From Brevinema_A sp051649605 (GTDB lineage Bacteria > Spirochaetota > Brevinematia > Brevinematales > Brevinemataceae), in NCBI GenBank assembly GCA_051649605.1, contig JBOFHK010000002.1:62001-126000 (forward strand): a stretch of DNA of 64,000 nucleotides. The letters are read 5' to 3'. A model generated the notes under the pieces. That model was not told the origin of the DNA and made no database searches. It saw nothing but the letters and a program-made list of their open reading frames with translations. Both the position numbers and the translations under genes were made by a program. This document shows positions 8,308 through 17,362 of this stretch, piece after piece (the stretch's first letter is position 1; the number at the start of each line of letters is the position of its first letter).

Positions 8308-9261
8308 TTAACGTAGAAAAAAATTAGGTCTAAAATTACTAATTTGAGTTTCTGGATTATAGGAACTTTGTTTTAATAAAAGATCAACCGCTTCTTGCCC
8401 CATTTCAAATGTAGGGAATATGGCTTCAATGATAGGATAATTAAGCATTTCCTCATTTGGTAATTGATTGAATGTCGCCACTTGAATATCTTTTTTTAAA
8501 TTCATATGTAATTCTTTAATTGCCTTAATAATCCCAATAGCGAGAATATAATTTCCCGCAAGGATCCCATCGTATGCTTTATGCGATAAAATATCTTTGG
8601 CGATCGCATAACCTGAATGAGCATCATTAAAATCTCCATAATAGATATGCGAATCAGGGTCAGAAATTTTATATCTTTGTAACATATTTTTAAACCCTGT
8701 CGCTCGTCTCATTGCATTGGTGAGATTGAAATTCCCTGTAATTAACGCAGGATTTTTTGCTCCTTTTTGAAACAAAAACTCTGTAATTTGCTCTGACGCC
8801 TTAAGGTCATCGCATAGAATTTTTAGCTTAATATCCGTATCTTTTATTTCTCGATCAATATTTAAAATAATACACTCTTCTAATTTAGTAATATCATATT
8901 GATCAATAGAAGGAGACCAAATGACTCCTGTTCGTTGATAATTTTTTAATCGTTCAAAAATCTCTTTTTCTTTTTCTTGAGATTCAAAAGATAAGAAAAT
9001 CTCACAAGGGATTTTATTTTCTTGAGCTTTCATAATCACCCCTCGACAAATATCCATATAAAAATTATTCGTCAATTCTGGAATCACAACTACTATTTTA
9101 TTGACAATAGAGCGACTTAACAAAAATTCACAATTTTTTTCTTTGAGAATAGCATAAATTTTATCTTGTGTATTTTTTTTAACAGAATCGGGATTACGGA
9201 TCATTCGGGAAACCGTTGCCGGTGAAACACCTGTAATCCTAGATATCTCTCGAATTTTCAT
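8308..9261 (-). CDS. LacI-family transcriptional regulator (candidate regulator of fucose operon)
   Basis: 317 residues. The N-terminal helix-turn-helix MKIREISRITGVSPATVSRMIRNPD is a textbook LacI DNA-binding domain, followed by a hinge and a periplasmic-binding-protein-like effector domain (KIVVVIPELTNNFYMDICRGVI...; AGNYILAIGIIKAI...). It is divergent from the L-fucose operon starting at 9544, with 282 bases between them containing palindromic elements, so it most likely represses that operon and responds to fucose, fuculose or their phosphates. The ATG is preceded by GGGAG. A length of 317 is slightly shorter than the usual 330-340. Confidence 0.85.
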   Translation of the reverse strand: MKIREISRITGVSPATVSRMIRNPDSVKKNTQDKIYAILKEKNCEFLLSRSIVNKIVVVIPELTNNFYMDICRGVIMKAQENKIPCEIFLSFESQEKEKEIFERLKNYQRTGVIWSPSIDQYDITKLEECIILNIDREIKDTDIKLKILCDDLKASEQITEFLFQKGAKNPALITGNFNLTNAMRRATGFKNMLQRYKISDPDSHIYYGDFNDAHSGYAIAKDILSHKAYDGILAGNYILAIGIIKAIKELHMNLKKDIQVATFNQLPNEEMLNYPIIEAIFPTFEMGQEAVDLLLKQSSYNPETQISNFRPNFFLR

Positions 9262-9460
9262 TATTATCTCCCTATCCCTTGCTCTTCCTATAATATGAAA
9301 CAGAAAGTAAAAAATGTCAACATCAAATCACGAAACAAGCTTTTTCCTATTAATTTTTCTAAAAAAACAGGAATCTAAAAAATCAATCTTTGGTCTTAAA
9401 TAACTTTACAAAGCATTCTTATTTTGAAACACTAATCAAAAATATAGTTTTTTTTAAATT

Positions 9461-9508
9461 TTGTTAAAACAATTTTTCTATTGATTGTTTTTCAAATAAT
9501 TCTACAAT
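9461..9508 (+). promoter_or_regulatory. Promoter and operator candidate for the fucose operon
   Basis: Promoter: TTGATT (9481-9486), 16-bp spacer, TACAAT (9503-9508). Just upstream is the palindrome TTGTT-AA-AACAA (9461-9472), a plausible operator half-pair for the divergent LacI-type protein. A looser inverted repeat TTTTGA / TCAAAA sits at 9422-9441. The rest of the 282-base intergenic region is A/T runs with nothing else I can name. Confidence 0.55.
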
Positions 9509-9543
9509 GTAATTACTAAGTAAAACAAAAAATAGGAAAAAAT

Positions 9544-10947
9544 ATGAAAGAAACAATATATTCTATTGCTTGTGATTTCGGGTCATCAGGGGGAAAGATA
9601 TTTTTGGGGACTTATAATGGGAACAAAATATTACTCGAAACAATCCATGAATTTTCTTTAGAACCTATAAAAATTAATGATTACTACTACACCAACGTCT
9701 TATATATTTGGTCGGAGCTACTAACGGGACTAAAAAAAATTATTCATCGAGGCATTCAACCGCATTCTTTAGCGATTGATACGTGGGGTGTCGATTTCGC
9801 CTTCATCAACAAAAAGGGAGAGCTTCTAAGTAATCCTATTAACTATCGTACAGAAAGAACCTTATCAACAGATAAAAAATTGGACACCTTAGGTCTCACA
9901 AAAGAGTACCTTTTTGAGAGAACAGGGATATCACTCATGCCTTACAATTCCCTACTCCAAATTTTTGAAGATTCCCAATCACGTGGAGAAATCATAAATC
10001 ATACAGATAAGGTATTATTTCTTCCTGATTTATTTGCTTATTGGCTAACAGGAAAAATATCAACAGAATATTGTATCGCTTCTACTTCTCAGTTACTCAA
10101 TATTCATACCATGTGCTGGGATACAGAGATTCTCAAAGCAATAAATATAAAAAAAGAATTACTACCTGACATTCAAGAAACAGGAAGTATCAAAGCTTTC
10201 TTATCTCCAGAACTTGCTCAAATGCTCGATTGTAAACCTTTTCCCATTATCGCAGGTTGTTCCCACGATACTGCAGCCGCCGTACTATCATCTCCTTTAA
10301 AAGAACAAAATTCCCTTTATATTTCTAGTGGCTCATGGTCGCTTATGGGTGTCGAACAAAAAACTCCTATTATCAGTAAAGAAGCGTTAGCATATGGTTT
10401 TACCAATGAATTAGGGTACAATAAAACTGTTCGTTTTCTCAAATCGATCAATGGACTATGGTTGATCCAATTATTACAACGTCAATGGCAGATTTCTTTT
10501 AGTGATATCATCGAGCTTGCTAAAGAATCATTCAATAAAGGATTTCTCATTGACGTTACTCATAACATCTTTTTTGGTAATTCAGATATTACTAAATCTA
10601 TTATTACTCATTGTCAAGAGAATAATTTTAAAGTCCCTCATACTCGATCAGAAATTGCCGCTGCCATATACGAAGGTCTCGGATTAGTACATGCAAAATT
10701 TTTATCAGAACTTGAAGGAATCATCGGCGAAAATATCAATCATCTTCATCTTGTTGGAGGAGGGTGTCGAGATAAGATGTTTTATCAAAGTATCAAAAAG
10801 TATACGGAACGTCCTCTAACAATCAATCCTATTCAAGCAACGGCAATTGGAAATATTACGTCTCAATTACTAGGATTAAATATCTTGAATAGTATAGAAG
10901 AAGCTCGTAGCACCATACAAAAAAGTTTTGAAGTAAAAAGCATATAA
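9544..10947 (+). CDS. FGGY carbohydrate kinase, L-fuculokinase (rhamnulokinase-type)
   Basis: 467 residues, full length for the RhaB-like branch of the FGGY family. The N-terminal phosphate-binding loop ACDFGSSGGKIFLG, the catalytic region AIDTWGVDFAFI, the FLPDLFAYWLTGK segment and the C-terminal ATP-binding LHLVGGGCRDKMFYQ are all present. It phosphorylates L-fuculose to L-fuculose-1-phosphate by inference from neighbours: aldolase, mutarotase, permease and isomerase follow on the same strand. By sequence feel it is nearer to rhamnulokinase than to enterobacterial FucK, as in several Bacteroidetes and spirochaete fucose loci. First gene of the operon; AGGAAA precedes the ATG. Confidence 0.85.
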   Translation: MKETIYSIACDFGSSGGKIFLGTYNGNKILLETIHEFSLEPIKINDYYYTNVLYIWSELLTGLKKIIHRGIQPHSLAIDTWGVDFAFINKKGELLSNPINYRTERTLSTDKKLDTLGLTKEYLFERTGISLMPYNSLLQIFEDSQSRGEIINHTDKVLFLPDLFAYWLTGKISTEYCIASTSQLLNIHTMCWDTEILKAINIKKELLPDIQETGSIKAFLSPELAQMLDCKPFPIIAGCSHDTAAAVLSSPLKEQNSLYISSGSWSLMGVEQKTPIISKEALAYGFTNELGYNKTVRFLKSINGLWLIQLLQRQWQISFSDIIELAKESFNKGFLIDVTHNIFFGNSDITKSIITHCQENNFKVPHTRSEIAAAIYEGLGLVHAKFLSELEGIIGENINHLHLVGGGCRDKMFYQSIKKYTERPLTINPIQATAIGNITSQLLGLNILNSIEEARSTIQKSFEVKSI

Positions 10948-10970
10948 AATCATTTTGAGGAGAAAGATCA

Positions 10971-11633
10971 ATGTTAGACAGTTTAGATATTAGAAAAGAA
11001 ATCATCGCCTATTGTCTGGAGATGCAAAAACTAGGGCTCAATCATGGCACTGCTGGGAATATTAGTCATCGAGTCAAAAATGGCATGCTCGTAACCCCTT
11101 CAGGAATGCCTTACCATATGATGCATCCAGAAGATATTGTATTTATCGATTCAGAAGGTAATATTGAAAAAGATAAAATACCATCAACAGAGTGGCGATT
11201 TCATTTTTCTATTTTACAATATTTTCCACAATGTAACGCCGTGATCCACAACCATGCTCTCTATGCAACTATGGTTTCCATTCTTGGTATTGATTATTTA
11301 CCTGCGATCCACTATATGATCGCCCTCGCAGGTACTAATAAAATTCCTTGTGCAGCGTATACACGATACGGTACAGAGCAACTTAACGAGAATATAAAAA
11401 AAGTTATGGGCAATTCCAAAGCCTGTATTCTCAAAAATCATGGTTTAGTGGCTACCGAATCTAGTTTACAGAAAGCACTGATACTCATTCAAGAAGTAGA
11501 ATACCTATGTCAATTATATATGGGGGTGAGAAGTGCTGGTCAATTTACAATCCTTTCTGATCATGAAATTGATATTGTATTAGAAGGATTTCAAGATTAT
11601 GGACTCAATGTTAAGCATCACAAAAAGGGGTAA
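10971..11633 (+). CDS. fucA: L-fuculose-1-phosphate aldolase (class II)
   Basis: 220 residues, the usual length of FucA/AraD-family zinc aldolases. Visible motifs: TAGNISHR and VTPSGMPY (phosphate binding), the zinc ligands in IHNHALYATMVS and the later ILKNHGLVATE. It cleaves fuculose-1-phosphate to dihydroxyacetone phosphate and L-lactaldehyde in the cytoplasm. It lies 23 bases after the kinase with GAGGAGA as ribosome site, and only 3 bases before fucU. The neighbours (FucU, FucP, FucI) make fucose rather than rhamnose the likely substrate. Confidence 0.9.
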   Translation: MLDSLDIRKEIIAYCLEMQKLGLNHGTAGNISHRVKNGMLVTPSGMPYHMMHPEDIVFIDSEGNIEKDKIPSTEWRFHFSILQYFPQCNAVIHNHALYATMVSILGIDYLPAIHYMIALAGTNKIPCAAYTRYGTEQLNENIKKVMGNSKACILKNHGLVATESSLQKALILIQEVEYLCQLYMGVRSAGQFTILSDHEIDIVLEGFQDYGLNVKHHKKG

Positions 11634-11636
11634 GCT

Positions 11637-12077
11637 ATGTTAAAAAATATCCCACCAATTATTTCTCCCCCACTCCTTAAAGTGTTAGCAGAAATGGGAC
11701 ATGGAGATCAAATCACAATTGCAGACGGTAATTTCCCTGCAGAAAGTATGGGCAAAGATTGTATCGTCCTGAGAATGGATGGACATGGAGTCCCAGAAAT
11801 CCTAGAGGCAATCCTACAACTTCTTCCTCTGGATCACTATGTTACTCAGCCTGTAAAGCTCATGGAAAAAGTCCTAGGAGACGAAGTATCGGTTGTTATT
11901 TGGGAAGAATATAAACAAATTATTACTCATTATGATACACGAAAAAATTTAATAGAATTTATTGAGCGATTTGAGTTTTACGAAAAAGTAACAAAAACGT
12001 ACGCCATTATCGCTACTAGCGAAAAAGCAATCTATGCAAATATTATTTTACAAAAAGGAATTATTAATAATCATTAA
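11637..12077 (+). CDS. fucU: L-fucose mutarotase (RbsD/FucU family)
   Basis: 146 residues. The N-terminal VLAEMGHGDQITIADGNFPAES contains the active-site His of the RbsD/FucU fold, and the late EKAIYANIILQKG contains the family Tyr-Ala-Asn motif. It interconverts alpha and beta L-fucopyranose so that FucI receives its preferred anomer. Three bases separate it from fucA; AAGGGG precedes the ATG. Confidence 0.93.
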   Translation: MLKNIPPIISPPLLKVLAEMGHGDQITIADGNFPAESMGKDCIVLRMDGHGVPEILEAILQLLPLDHYVTQPVKLMEKVLGDEVSVVIWEEYKQIITHYDTRKNLIEFIERFEFYEKVTKTYAIIATSEKAIYANIILQKGIINNH

Positions 12078-12101
12078 TAAAAATTAAAAAAGGAGAATAC
12101 T

Positions 12102-13424
12102 ATGTCTATACCAAAAACAGCAAAAATGCTCGCAAAAAAAGATATGCTCACCTTTGGTTTTTTAGTCTCGTGTTTTGTCTTATGGGGTTTATTAAACAAT
12201 ATGACAGACAACCTTGTACCTGCTTTTGCAAAAATATTTATGATTAAAGCAGTAGATTCCTCACTAGTGCAATTAGCTTTTTATGGAGCTTATGCACTAT
12301 TAGCATTACCAGCTGCTTATATCATCCAAAAATATTCCTATAGACAAGGAATATTGGCCGGTTTAGGATTATACGTGATCGGGGCTTTTGGTTATATTCC
12401 TGCAGCAGTATTTCAAAATTATCATATCTTTTTAGTATCTATTTTTACCTTAGCAGGGGGGTTATCCATCTTAGAAACCACCTGTAATCCTTTTGTATTA
12501 TCTTTGGGCGACTCTAAAACAAGTATCCAACGTCTAAATTTTGCTCAAGCTTTTAATCCTCTGGGTTCAATCGCTGGGATATTCATTGCAAAATGGTTTA
12601 TTCTCTCCAATCTCAGACCTGAATCAACAGAAGAAAGATTATTAATGACTCCAGATCAGTTAGCTATACTAAGAAGTACCGAACTTTTTTGGGTATGTAT
12701 TCCTTATCTTACCTTAATTTTGATTGCCCTAATTATTTGGTGTTATTTTTTCAAAAATAAATTTGAGGTGAAAGATACTAAAAGCTCATCAACACTCAGC
12801 AATACCTTTTCTTCTTTATCAAAAAATAAAGTCTATTGTTTTGGTGTTATTACCCAGTTTTTTTACGTGGGATTACAAATAGGGACATGGACATGGATCA
12901 TTAAATATGTCATGACCCTAACATCCATAAATGAAGCTCAAGCAGCAGATATTTATATCTATTCTATTATTATCTTCATTACGATGAGGTGGATTTGCAC
13001 TGCTTTGATGAGAATAATCGCCCCAGTAATATTAATGCTAATCATTGGTACTGTAGGAATTCTATTCTCTTTAGGAACAATCTATTTACCTGTAGAAAGC
13101 TCTATTTTATGTCTTATCGGTATTTCTGGTAGTATGTCTTTGATGTTCCCAACCATTTACGGAATTGCCCTACAAGGGTTACCAGAAAAAGATATTAAAT
13201 TTGGAGCAGCAGGACTAATTATGGCAATCTTAGGGGGAGCCATCTTGACCCCATGGATGGGAAGTGCTATTGATACAGGGGCATTTTCTTCTTTAGCACC
13301 GATGTTTAGCGGTGCTAAAGCAGCGGTACGTACTAGCTATTTTATCCCATTACTCTGTTTTGTATGTATTGTATTGTATGGCCTCTACGTTATGAACTAT
13401 CCTTTAAAAGAAAATTCTCAATAA
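12102..13424 (+). CDS. fucP: L-fucose:H+ symporter (MFS)
   Basis: 440 residues with 12 predicted membrane segments. The N-terminal GFLVSCFVLWGLLNNMTDNLVPAFAKIF and the AGGLSILETTCNPFVLSLG and NFAQAFNPLGSIAG segments closely match the FucP family, including the N-terminal Asp in the DNL stretch and Asn residues implicated in sugar binding. It imports L-fucose across the inner membrane with protons. AGGAG precedes the start, 24 bases after fucU. Confidence 0.93.
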   Translation: MSIPKTAKMLAKKDMLTFGFLVSCFVLWGLLNNMTDNLVPAFAKIFMIKAVDSSLVQLAFYGAYALLALPAAYIIQKYSYRQGILAGLGLYVIGAFGYIPAAVFQNYHIFLVSIFTLAGGLSILETTCNPFVLSLGDSKTSIQRLNFAQAFNPLGSIAGIFIAKWFILSNLRPESTEERLLMTPDQLAILRSTELFWVCIPYLTLILIALIIWCYFFKNKFEVKDTKSSSTLSNTFSSLSKNKVYCFGVITQFFYVGLQIGTWTWIIKYVMTLTSINEAQAADIYIYSIIIFITMRWICTALMRIIAPVILMLIIGTVGILFSLGTIYLPVESSILCLIGISGSMSLMFPTIYGIALQGLPEKDIKFGAAGLIMAILGGAILTPWMGSAIDTGAFSSLAPMFSGAKAAVRTSYFIPLLCFVCIVLYGLYVMNYPLKENSQ

Positions 13425-13441
13425 ACATTAAGGAAGTTATC

Positions 13442-15232
13442 ATGTATAGACAAATTGCTCATTTACCCAAAGTTGGGATTCGTCCAACCATTGACGGGAG
13501 ACGTGAAGGGGTACGTGAATCTCTAGAAGAATTTACCATGCAAATGGCTAAAAATGTTGCCACACTAATCGAGTCAGAATTACGCCATGCCAGCGGAGAA
13601 AAAGTAGAATGTATTATTGCAGATACGGCTATTGGGGGCTTTGCCGAAGCTGCGACCGCTCAAAAAAAGTTTGAAGCAAACAATGTAGGCTTAACATTAA
13701 CTGTTACCCCTTGTTGGTGTTACGGATCAGAGACCATCGACATGACTCCTAGTATTCCTAAAGCGATTTGGGGATTTAATGGAACAGATAGACCTGGTGC
13801 TGTTTATCTTGCTGCAGCTGGTGCTGCTCATGATCAAATGGGGCTTCCTGTCTTTACGATTTATGGAGAGGATGTTCAAGATCTAGGAGATAACACAATA
13901 CCTAAGGATGTGAAAGAAAAAATTCTGCGTTTTATCCGTTCAGGGGTAGCAGTCACAACCATGAAAAACCAAGCTTATTTGAGTTTGGGTTATGTTTCAA
14001 TGGGAATTATGGGCTCAATGGTCGACGCCCAATTTTTATCTGATTTTTTAGGGATGAGAACAGAATTCGTTGATATGTCAGAAATCAAAAGACGATTAGA
14101 AGGAAATATCTACGATCCCAAAGAATATCAAAAAGCTCTCTCTTGGACGAAAAAGAATTGTAAACCTGGGATCGAAGTTAATAAACCAGAACAACAAATC
14201 TCTGATGCCCAAAAAGAAAAAGAATGGGAAAACGTCGTCAAGATGACATTAATCATGAAAGATCTAATGAATGGGAATCCTACTCTTGCAGAGATAGGAT
14301 ATATCGAAGAATCCAATGGACACAATGCTATTGCAGGAGGTTTTCAAGGGCAACGCCAATGGACAGATTTTATGGAAAATGGTGATTTTTCTGAATCTAT
14401 TTTAACGTCTTCAGTGGATTGGAATGGCATTCGTCAACCTTATGCTTTCGCCACAGAAAACGACGCTTTAAATGCTATTTCAATGCTTTTTGGGCAACTG
14501 CTCACAGGAACAGCTCAATTATTTGCTGATGTCCGTACTTACTGGAGTCCTAGTGCCGTCAAACGTGTTACAGGAAAACACTTAGAAGGTCGAGCTAAAG
14601 AAGGCATTATCCATTTAATCAATTCTGGGGCGGCTTCGATGGATTGGACAGGAGAACACTCCTCAAAAGATAGCCCTGTAATCAAAGCTTTTTGGGATAT
14701 TTCTCAAGAAGAAGCCCAAAAATGTATCGATGCAACAACTTGGAGCCCTGTTGATAGAGAGTATTTCCGTGGAGGTGGTTTCTCATCAACATTTCTCACA
14801 AAAGGAGAAATGCCAATAACGATGTATCGGATCAATCTTGTCAAAGGTATAGGGCCTATTCTCCAAATTGCCGAAGGGTACGCTATCAATCTTAGCCCTG
14901 AAATCCATCAATTACTCAATGATCGCACTAATCCTTCTTGGCCGACTACTTGGTTTACCCCTATTTTAACAGGTAAAGGAGTTTTTACAGACGTTTACTC
15001 AGTCATGAATACTTGGGGGGCGAATCATTGTGTTGCCTCCTACGGACATATTGGACAAGATCTTATTACCCTCGCATCAATGCTAAGAATTCCTGTAAAT
15101 ATGCATAATGTTACCGAAAAAAAAGTTTTTCGCCCAAAAGCTTGGAATGCTTTTGGCACGTACTGCCAAGAATCTGCTGATTTTCTTGCCTGTAAGAATT
15201 TCGGCCCACTCTATGGTAAATTAACCAAATAA
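13442..15232 (+). CDS. fucI: L-fucose isomerase
   Basis: 596 residues from the ATG at 13442, chosen because AAGGAAG lies 6 bases upstream; a longer reading frame begins inside fucP but has no ribosome site. The N-terminal HLPKVGIRPTIDGRREGVRES, the central YIEESNGHNAIAGGFQGQRQW (catalytic Glu region) and the C-terminal GANHCVASYGHIGQDL match FucI (591 residues in E. coli). It is a cytoplasmic Mn-dependent ketol isomerase making L-fuculose. It is the last of the five core fucose genes; a 102-base gap with an inverted repeat separates it from the next gene cluster. Confidence 0.95.
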   Translation: MYRQIAHLPKVGIRPTIDGRREGVRESLEEFTMQMAKNVATLIESELRHASGEKVECIIADTAIGGFAEAATAQKKFEANNVGLTLTVTPCWCYGSETIDMTPSIPKAIWGFNGTDRPGAVYLAAAGAAHDQMGLPVFTIYGEDVQDLGDNTIPKDVKEKILRFIRSGVAVTTMKNQAYLSLGYVSMGIMGSMVDAQFLSDFLGMRTEFVDMSEIKRRLEGNIYDPKEYQKALSWTKKNCKPGIEVNKPEQQISDAQKEKEWENVVKMTLIMKDLMNGNPTLAEIGYIEESNGHNAIAGGFQGQRQWTDFMENGDFSESILTSSVDWNGIRQPYAFATENDALNAISMLFGQLLTGTAQLFADVRTYWSPSAVKRVTGKHLEGRAKEGIIHLINSGAASMDWTGEHSSKDSPVIKAFWDISQEEAQKCIDATTWSPVDREYFRGGGFSSTFLTKGEMPITMYRINLVKGIGPILQIAEGYAINLSPEIHQLLNDRTNPSWPTTWFTPILTGKGVFTDVYSVMNTWGANHCVASYGHIGQDLITLASMLRIPVNMHNVTEKKVFRPKAWNAFGTYCQESADFLACKNFGPLYGKLTK

Positions 15233-15264
15233 TTTTTATAAAATTCACCAAAATAAGGTCTCAT

Positions 15265-15308
15265 TTATGGTAAACCAATTCAATATATAGAATCATATTC
15301 TACCATAA
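15265..15308 (+). promoter_or_regulatory. Inverted repeat in the fucI-SIS gap
   Basis: TTATGGTA (15265-15272) and its complement TACCATAA (15301-15308) flank 28 bases that contain ATTC/GAAT pairs. No T-run follows, so it is not a good terminator. It may be an operator or an mRNA-processing hairpin at the junction between the fucose genes and the mannose-type PTS cluster. Confidence 0.45.
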
Positions 15309-15334
15309 GTGTTTAAGGAATTTAAGGAGTAAAA

Positions 15335-16078
15335 ATGAAAAAATATCAACAATATTTGGAACATATTCTTAAACTACAACAAAAAGCAGTCGCAGATCAA
15401 GAACAACATATTGAAAAAATCGCAGAAGTGTTTGCAACCACAACCTTATCAGGCAATAGCATATGGGTTTTTGGAGCATCACACTCTGGAATGGTTGCAG
15501 AAGAAATGACCTATCGAGCAGGAGGATGTGCCGTCTTTAATGGTATTTTTGATCCTCATATGATGCTGAACTATCACCCAGCCAATCTTACTAGCAAGTA
15601 TGAACAACTAGAAGGAACAGGTAAGCTATTATTTCAATCACACCCTATCAAAAAAGGCGATGTCATTCTTATTTATTCTGTATCGGGGCGTAATGCCGTT
15701 GGGATTGAGTTAGCCCAAGAGTCCAAAAATATAGGGGCTACCGTTGTAGGATTAACAAGTATAGAATATACCAATGGTGTTACTTCAAGGCATTCAAGCG
15801 GTAAAAAACTAATTGATATTGCAGATATTGTGCTTGATTGTTACTGTGAAATTGGGGATGCTTGTATAAGTTTTGACAATACCCCCACAAAAGTAGCACC
15901 TACTTCCACACTGACAAGTATCACACTCGTCAATTGTATTCTTTTAGAGTATATAACAATTATGCTTCAAAAAGGTCAAAAAGATATTCCTGTACTTCAA
16001 AGTGGCAATCGTGATGGAGGTATGGATTGGAATAGGAAAATATTTGAAAAATACGCTTCTCAAATTCATTATTTATAG
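15335..16078 (+). CDS. SIS-domain sugar phosphate-binding protein (UPF0309-like), paralogue 1
   Basis: 247 residues. A single SIS domain: SIWVFGASHSGMVAEEMTYRAGG is the N-terminal loop and VILIYSVSGRNAVGIELAQ the Ser-rich phosphosugar-binding loop. It resembles the UPF0309 group, related to MurQ and GmhA. Likely a cytoplasmic isomerase, deglycase or etherase acting on the phosphosugar delivered by the PTS encoded immediately downstream. AAGGAG precedes the ATG. Two further SIS genes of the same length class lie in the same cluster. Of the three this one has the most canonical loops, so it is the likeliest active subunit. Confidence 0.8.
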   Translation: MKKYQQYLEHILKLQQKAVADQEQHIEKIAEVFATTTLSGNSIWVFGASHSGMVAEEMTYRAGGCAVFNGIFDPHMMLNYHPANLTSKYEQLEGTGKLLFQSHPIKKGDVILIYSVSGRNAVGIELAQESKNIGATVVGLTSIEYTNGVTSRHSSGKKLIDIADIVLDCYCEIGDACISFDNTPTKVAPTSTLTSITLVNCILLEYITIMLQKGQKDIPVLQSGNRDGGMDWNRKIFEKYASQIHYL

Positions 16079-16087
16079 GAGATAAAA

Positions 16088-16579
16088 ATGTCTACACCCG
16101 ATATTAGATTAGCAAGAATTGACAACCGAATGATTCACGGTCAAGTAGCCATGATATGGACATCTGCCTATCAGGCAAATATTATTATTGTAGTCGATGA
16201 TGATATTGTTCATAACGAATCTCAAATGCAACTCATGGCACTCGCCGCACCAGAAGGTGTACAAACACGTTTTTTTACCGTACAAAAAATGATTGATGTT
16301 ATTGGCAAAGCAGCCCCTAGTCAAAAAATTTTTATCGTTGCACGTACTCCTCTTACCATGACTCGTCTTATTAAATCTGGTATTCCTATCAAAGAGGTTA
16401 ATATAGGTAATATGCATGATGCTACAGGTAAAAAAGCGATCGTTTCTGAATTTATTTATGCAACCGATGAAGAAATTCAAGCCATCAAAGAAATGTGTAA
16501 TTATGGGTTACGCGTCTATGGACAAATGACTCCAACCAGACCCGTTCACGAAATTAATGAGCTAATCAAAAAGTTTTAG
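16088..16579 (+). CDS. PTS mannose/fructose/sorbose-family EIIB
   Basis: 163 residues, standard length. RIDNRMIHGQVAMIW carries the phospho-accepting His17, and RFFTVQKMIDVI plus TRLIKSGIPIKEVNIGNMH match the family. It passes phosphate from EIIA to the sugar translocated by EIIC/EIID. It starts 9 bases after SIS paralogue 1, clearly in the same operon, but is separated from EIIC by two SIS genes, an unusual order. Confidence 0.93.
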   Translation: MSTPDIRLARIDNRMIHGQVAMIWTSAYQANIIIVVDDDIVHNESQMQLMALAAPEGVQTRFFTVQKMIDVIGKAAPSQKIFIVARTPLTMTRLIKSGIPIKEVNIGNMHDATGKKAIVSEFIYATDEEIQAIKEMCNYGLRVYGQMTPTRPVHEINELIKKF

Positions 16580-16608
16580 ACCCCATTTTTATATTTTAGG
16601 AGATGATT

Positions 16609-17343
16609 ATGTCAGATAATCTAAAAAAACATTTAATGATGTACTATAATACTATCCAAAAAAATCAACAAGATATTGTAGAGCATGAGATACCCAATAT
16701 TAAAAAAGCTGCACAAATTGTTGTGGAAGTATTAAAAAAGGGAAATAAAATCTGGGGTTATGGTCCTGGGCATGCAAATGAATTTATCCAAGCGCTGCTC
16801 TGTACTCCAGCAGGCATTCCTTTTATTAATTGTTTAAATGCCCATTTACGTGAGGTGTTATTTGATAATGCTTATGGACTTGGGGAACTGTTTGCCCAAC
16901 AAGCACGTTTCAAAGCCGGCGATGTATTATTTTTTATTTCTATCTCGGGGAGACATCCTCTACCGATTGAGATTATTAAATATGCTCAAGCACAGGGAGT
17001 TTATACTATTGGTGTTACCAGCGTTACCTACAGTAATTCTGCTCCTCCAAACAATAAATGGAATGCTCGTCTCTGTGAAGTTGCAGATCTTGTATTTGAT
17101 AACCATGTCGCTATTGGTGATGCATGTGTCCAAATGGATGGACTCGAAGAAACAGTAGGTGCAGTGTCTGGGGTAATGAGTATGTTTTTAGCAGAGTTAT
17201 TAACTGCAGAAATCGCCCAAGAAATGGAAAATCAGAATTTTTCTTTTCCTGTTTTCCGCCATCCAAACCTTCCTGAAAATAGCACACACAATAAACAAGT
17301 CGAAGAGCAAGCAAAAGATTGGGTTAATTACTTCCATTTATAG
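16609..17343 (+). CDS. SIS-domain protein (UPF0309-like), paralogue 2
   Basis: 244 residues from the ATG at 16609 (AGGAG ends 6 bases upstream; an ATG at 16603 is too close to that site). The SIS loops read KIWGYGPGHANEFIQALL and VLFFISISGRHPLPIEIIKY, so the S-x-S-G-R loop is intact, while the first loop is diverged relative to paralogue 1. Probably a phosphosugar isomerase-like or deglycase-like enzyme or a heteromer partner of the neighbouring SIS proteins. It is 29 bases after EIIB. Confidence 0.78.
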   Translation: MSDNLKKHLMMYYNTIQKNQQDIVEHEIPNIKKAAQIVVEVLKKGNKIWGYGPGHANEFIQALLCTPAGIPFINCLNAHLREVLFDNAYGLGELFAQQARFKAGDVLFFISISGRHPLPIEIIKYAQAQGVYTIGVTSVTYSNSAPPNNKWNARLCEVADLVFDNHVAIGDACVQMDGLEETVGAVSGVMSMFLAELLTAEIAQEMENQNFSFPVFRHPNLPENSTHNKQVEEQAKDWVNYFHL

Positions 17344-17362
17344 AATAAAATAGGAGATAAAT

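Noticed and set aside
13364..13441. Longer fucI start inside fucP
   Set aside because: It has no ribosome site, and the conserved FucI N-terminus begins at 13442 directly after AAGGAAG.
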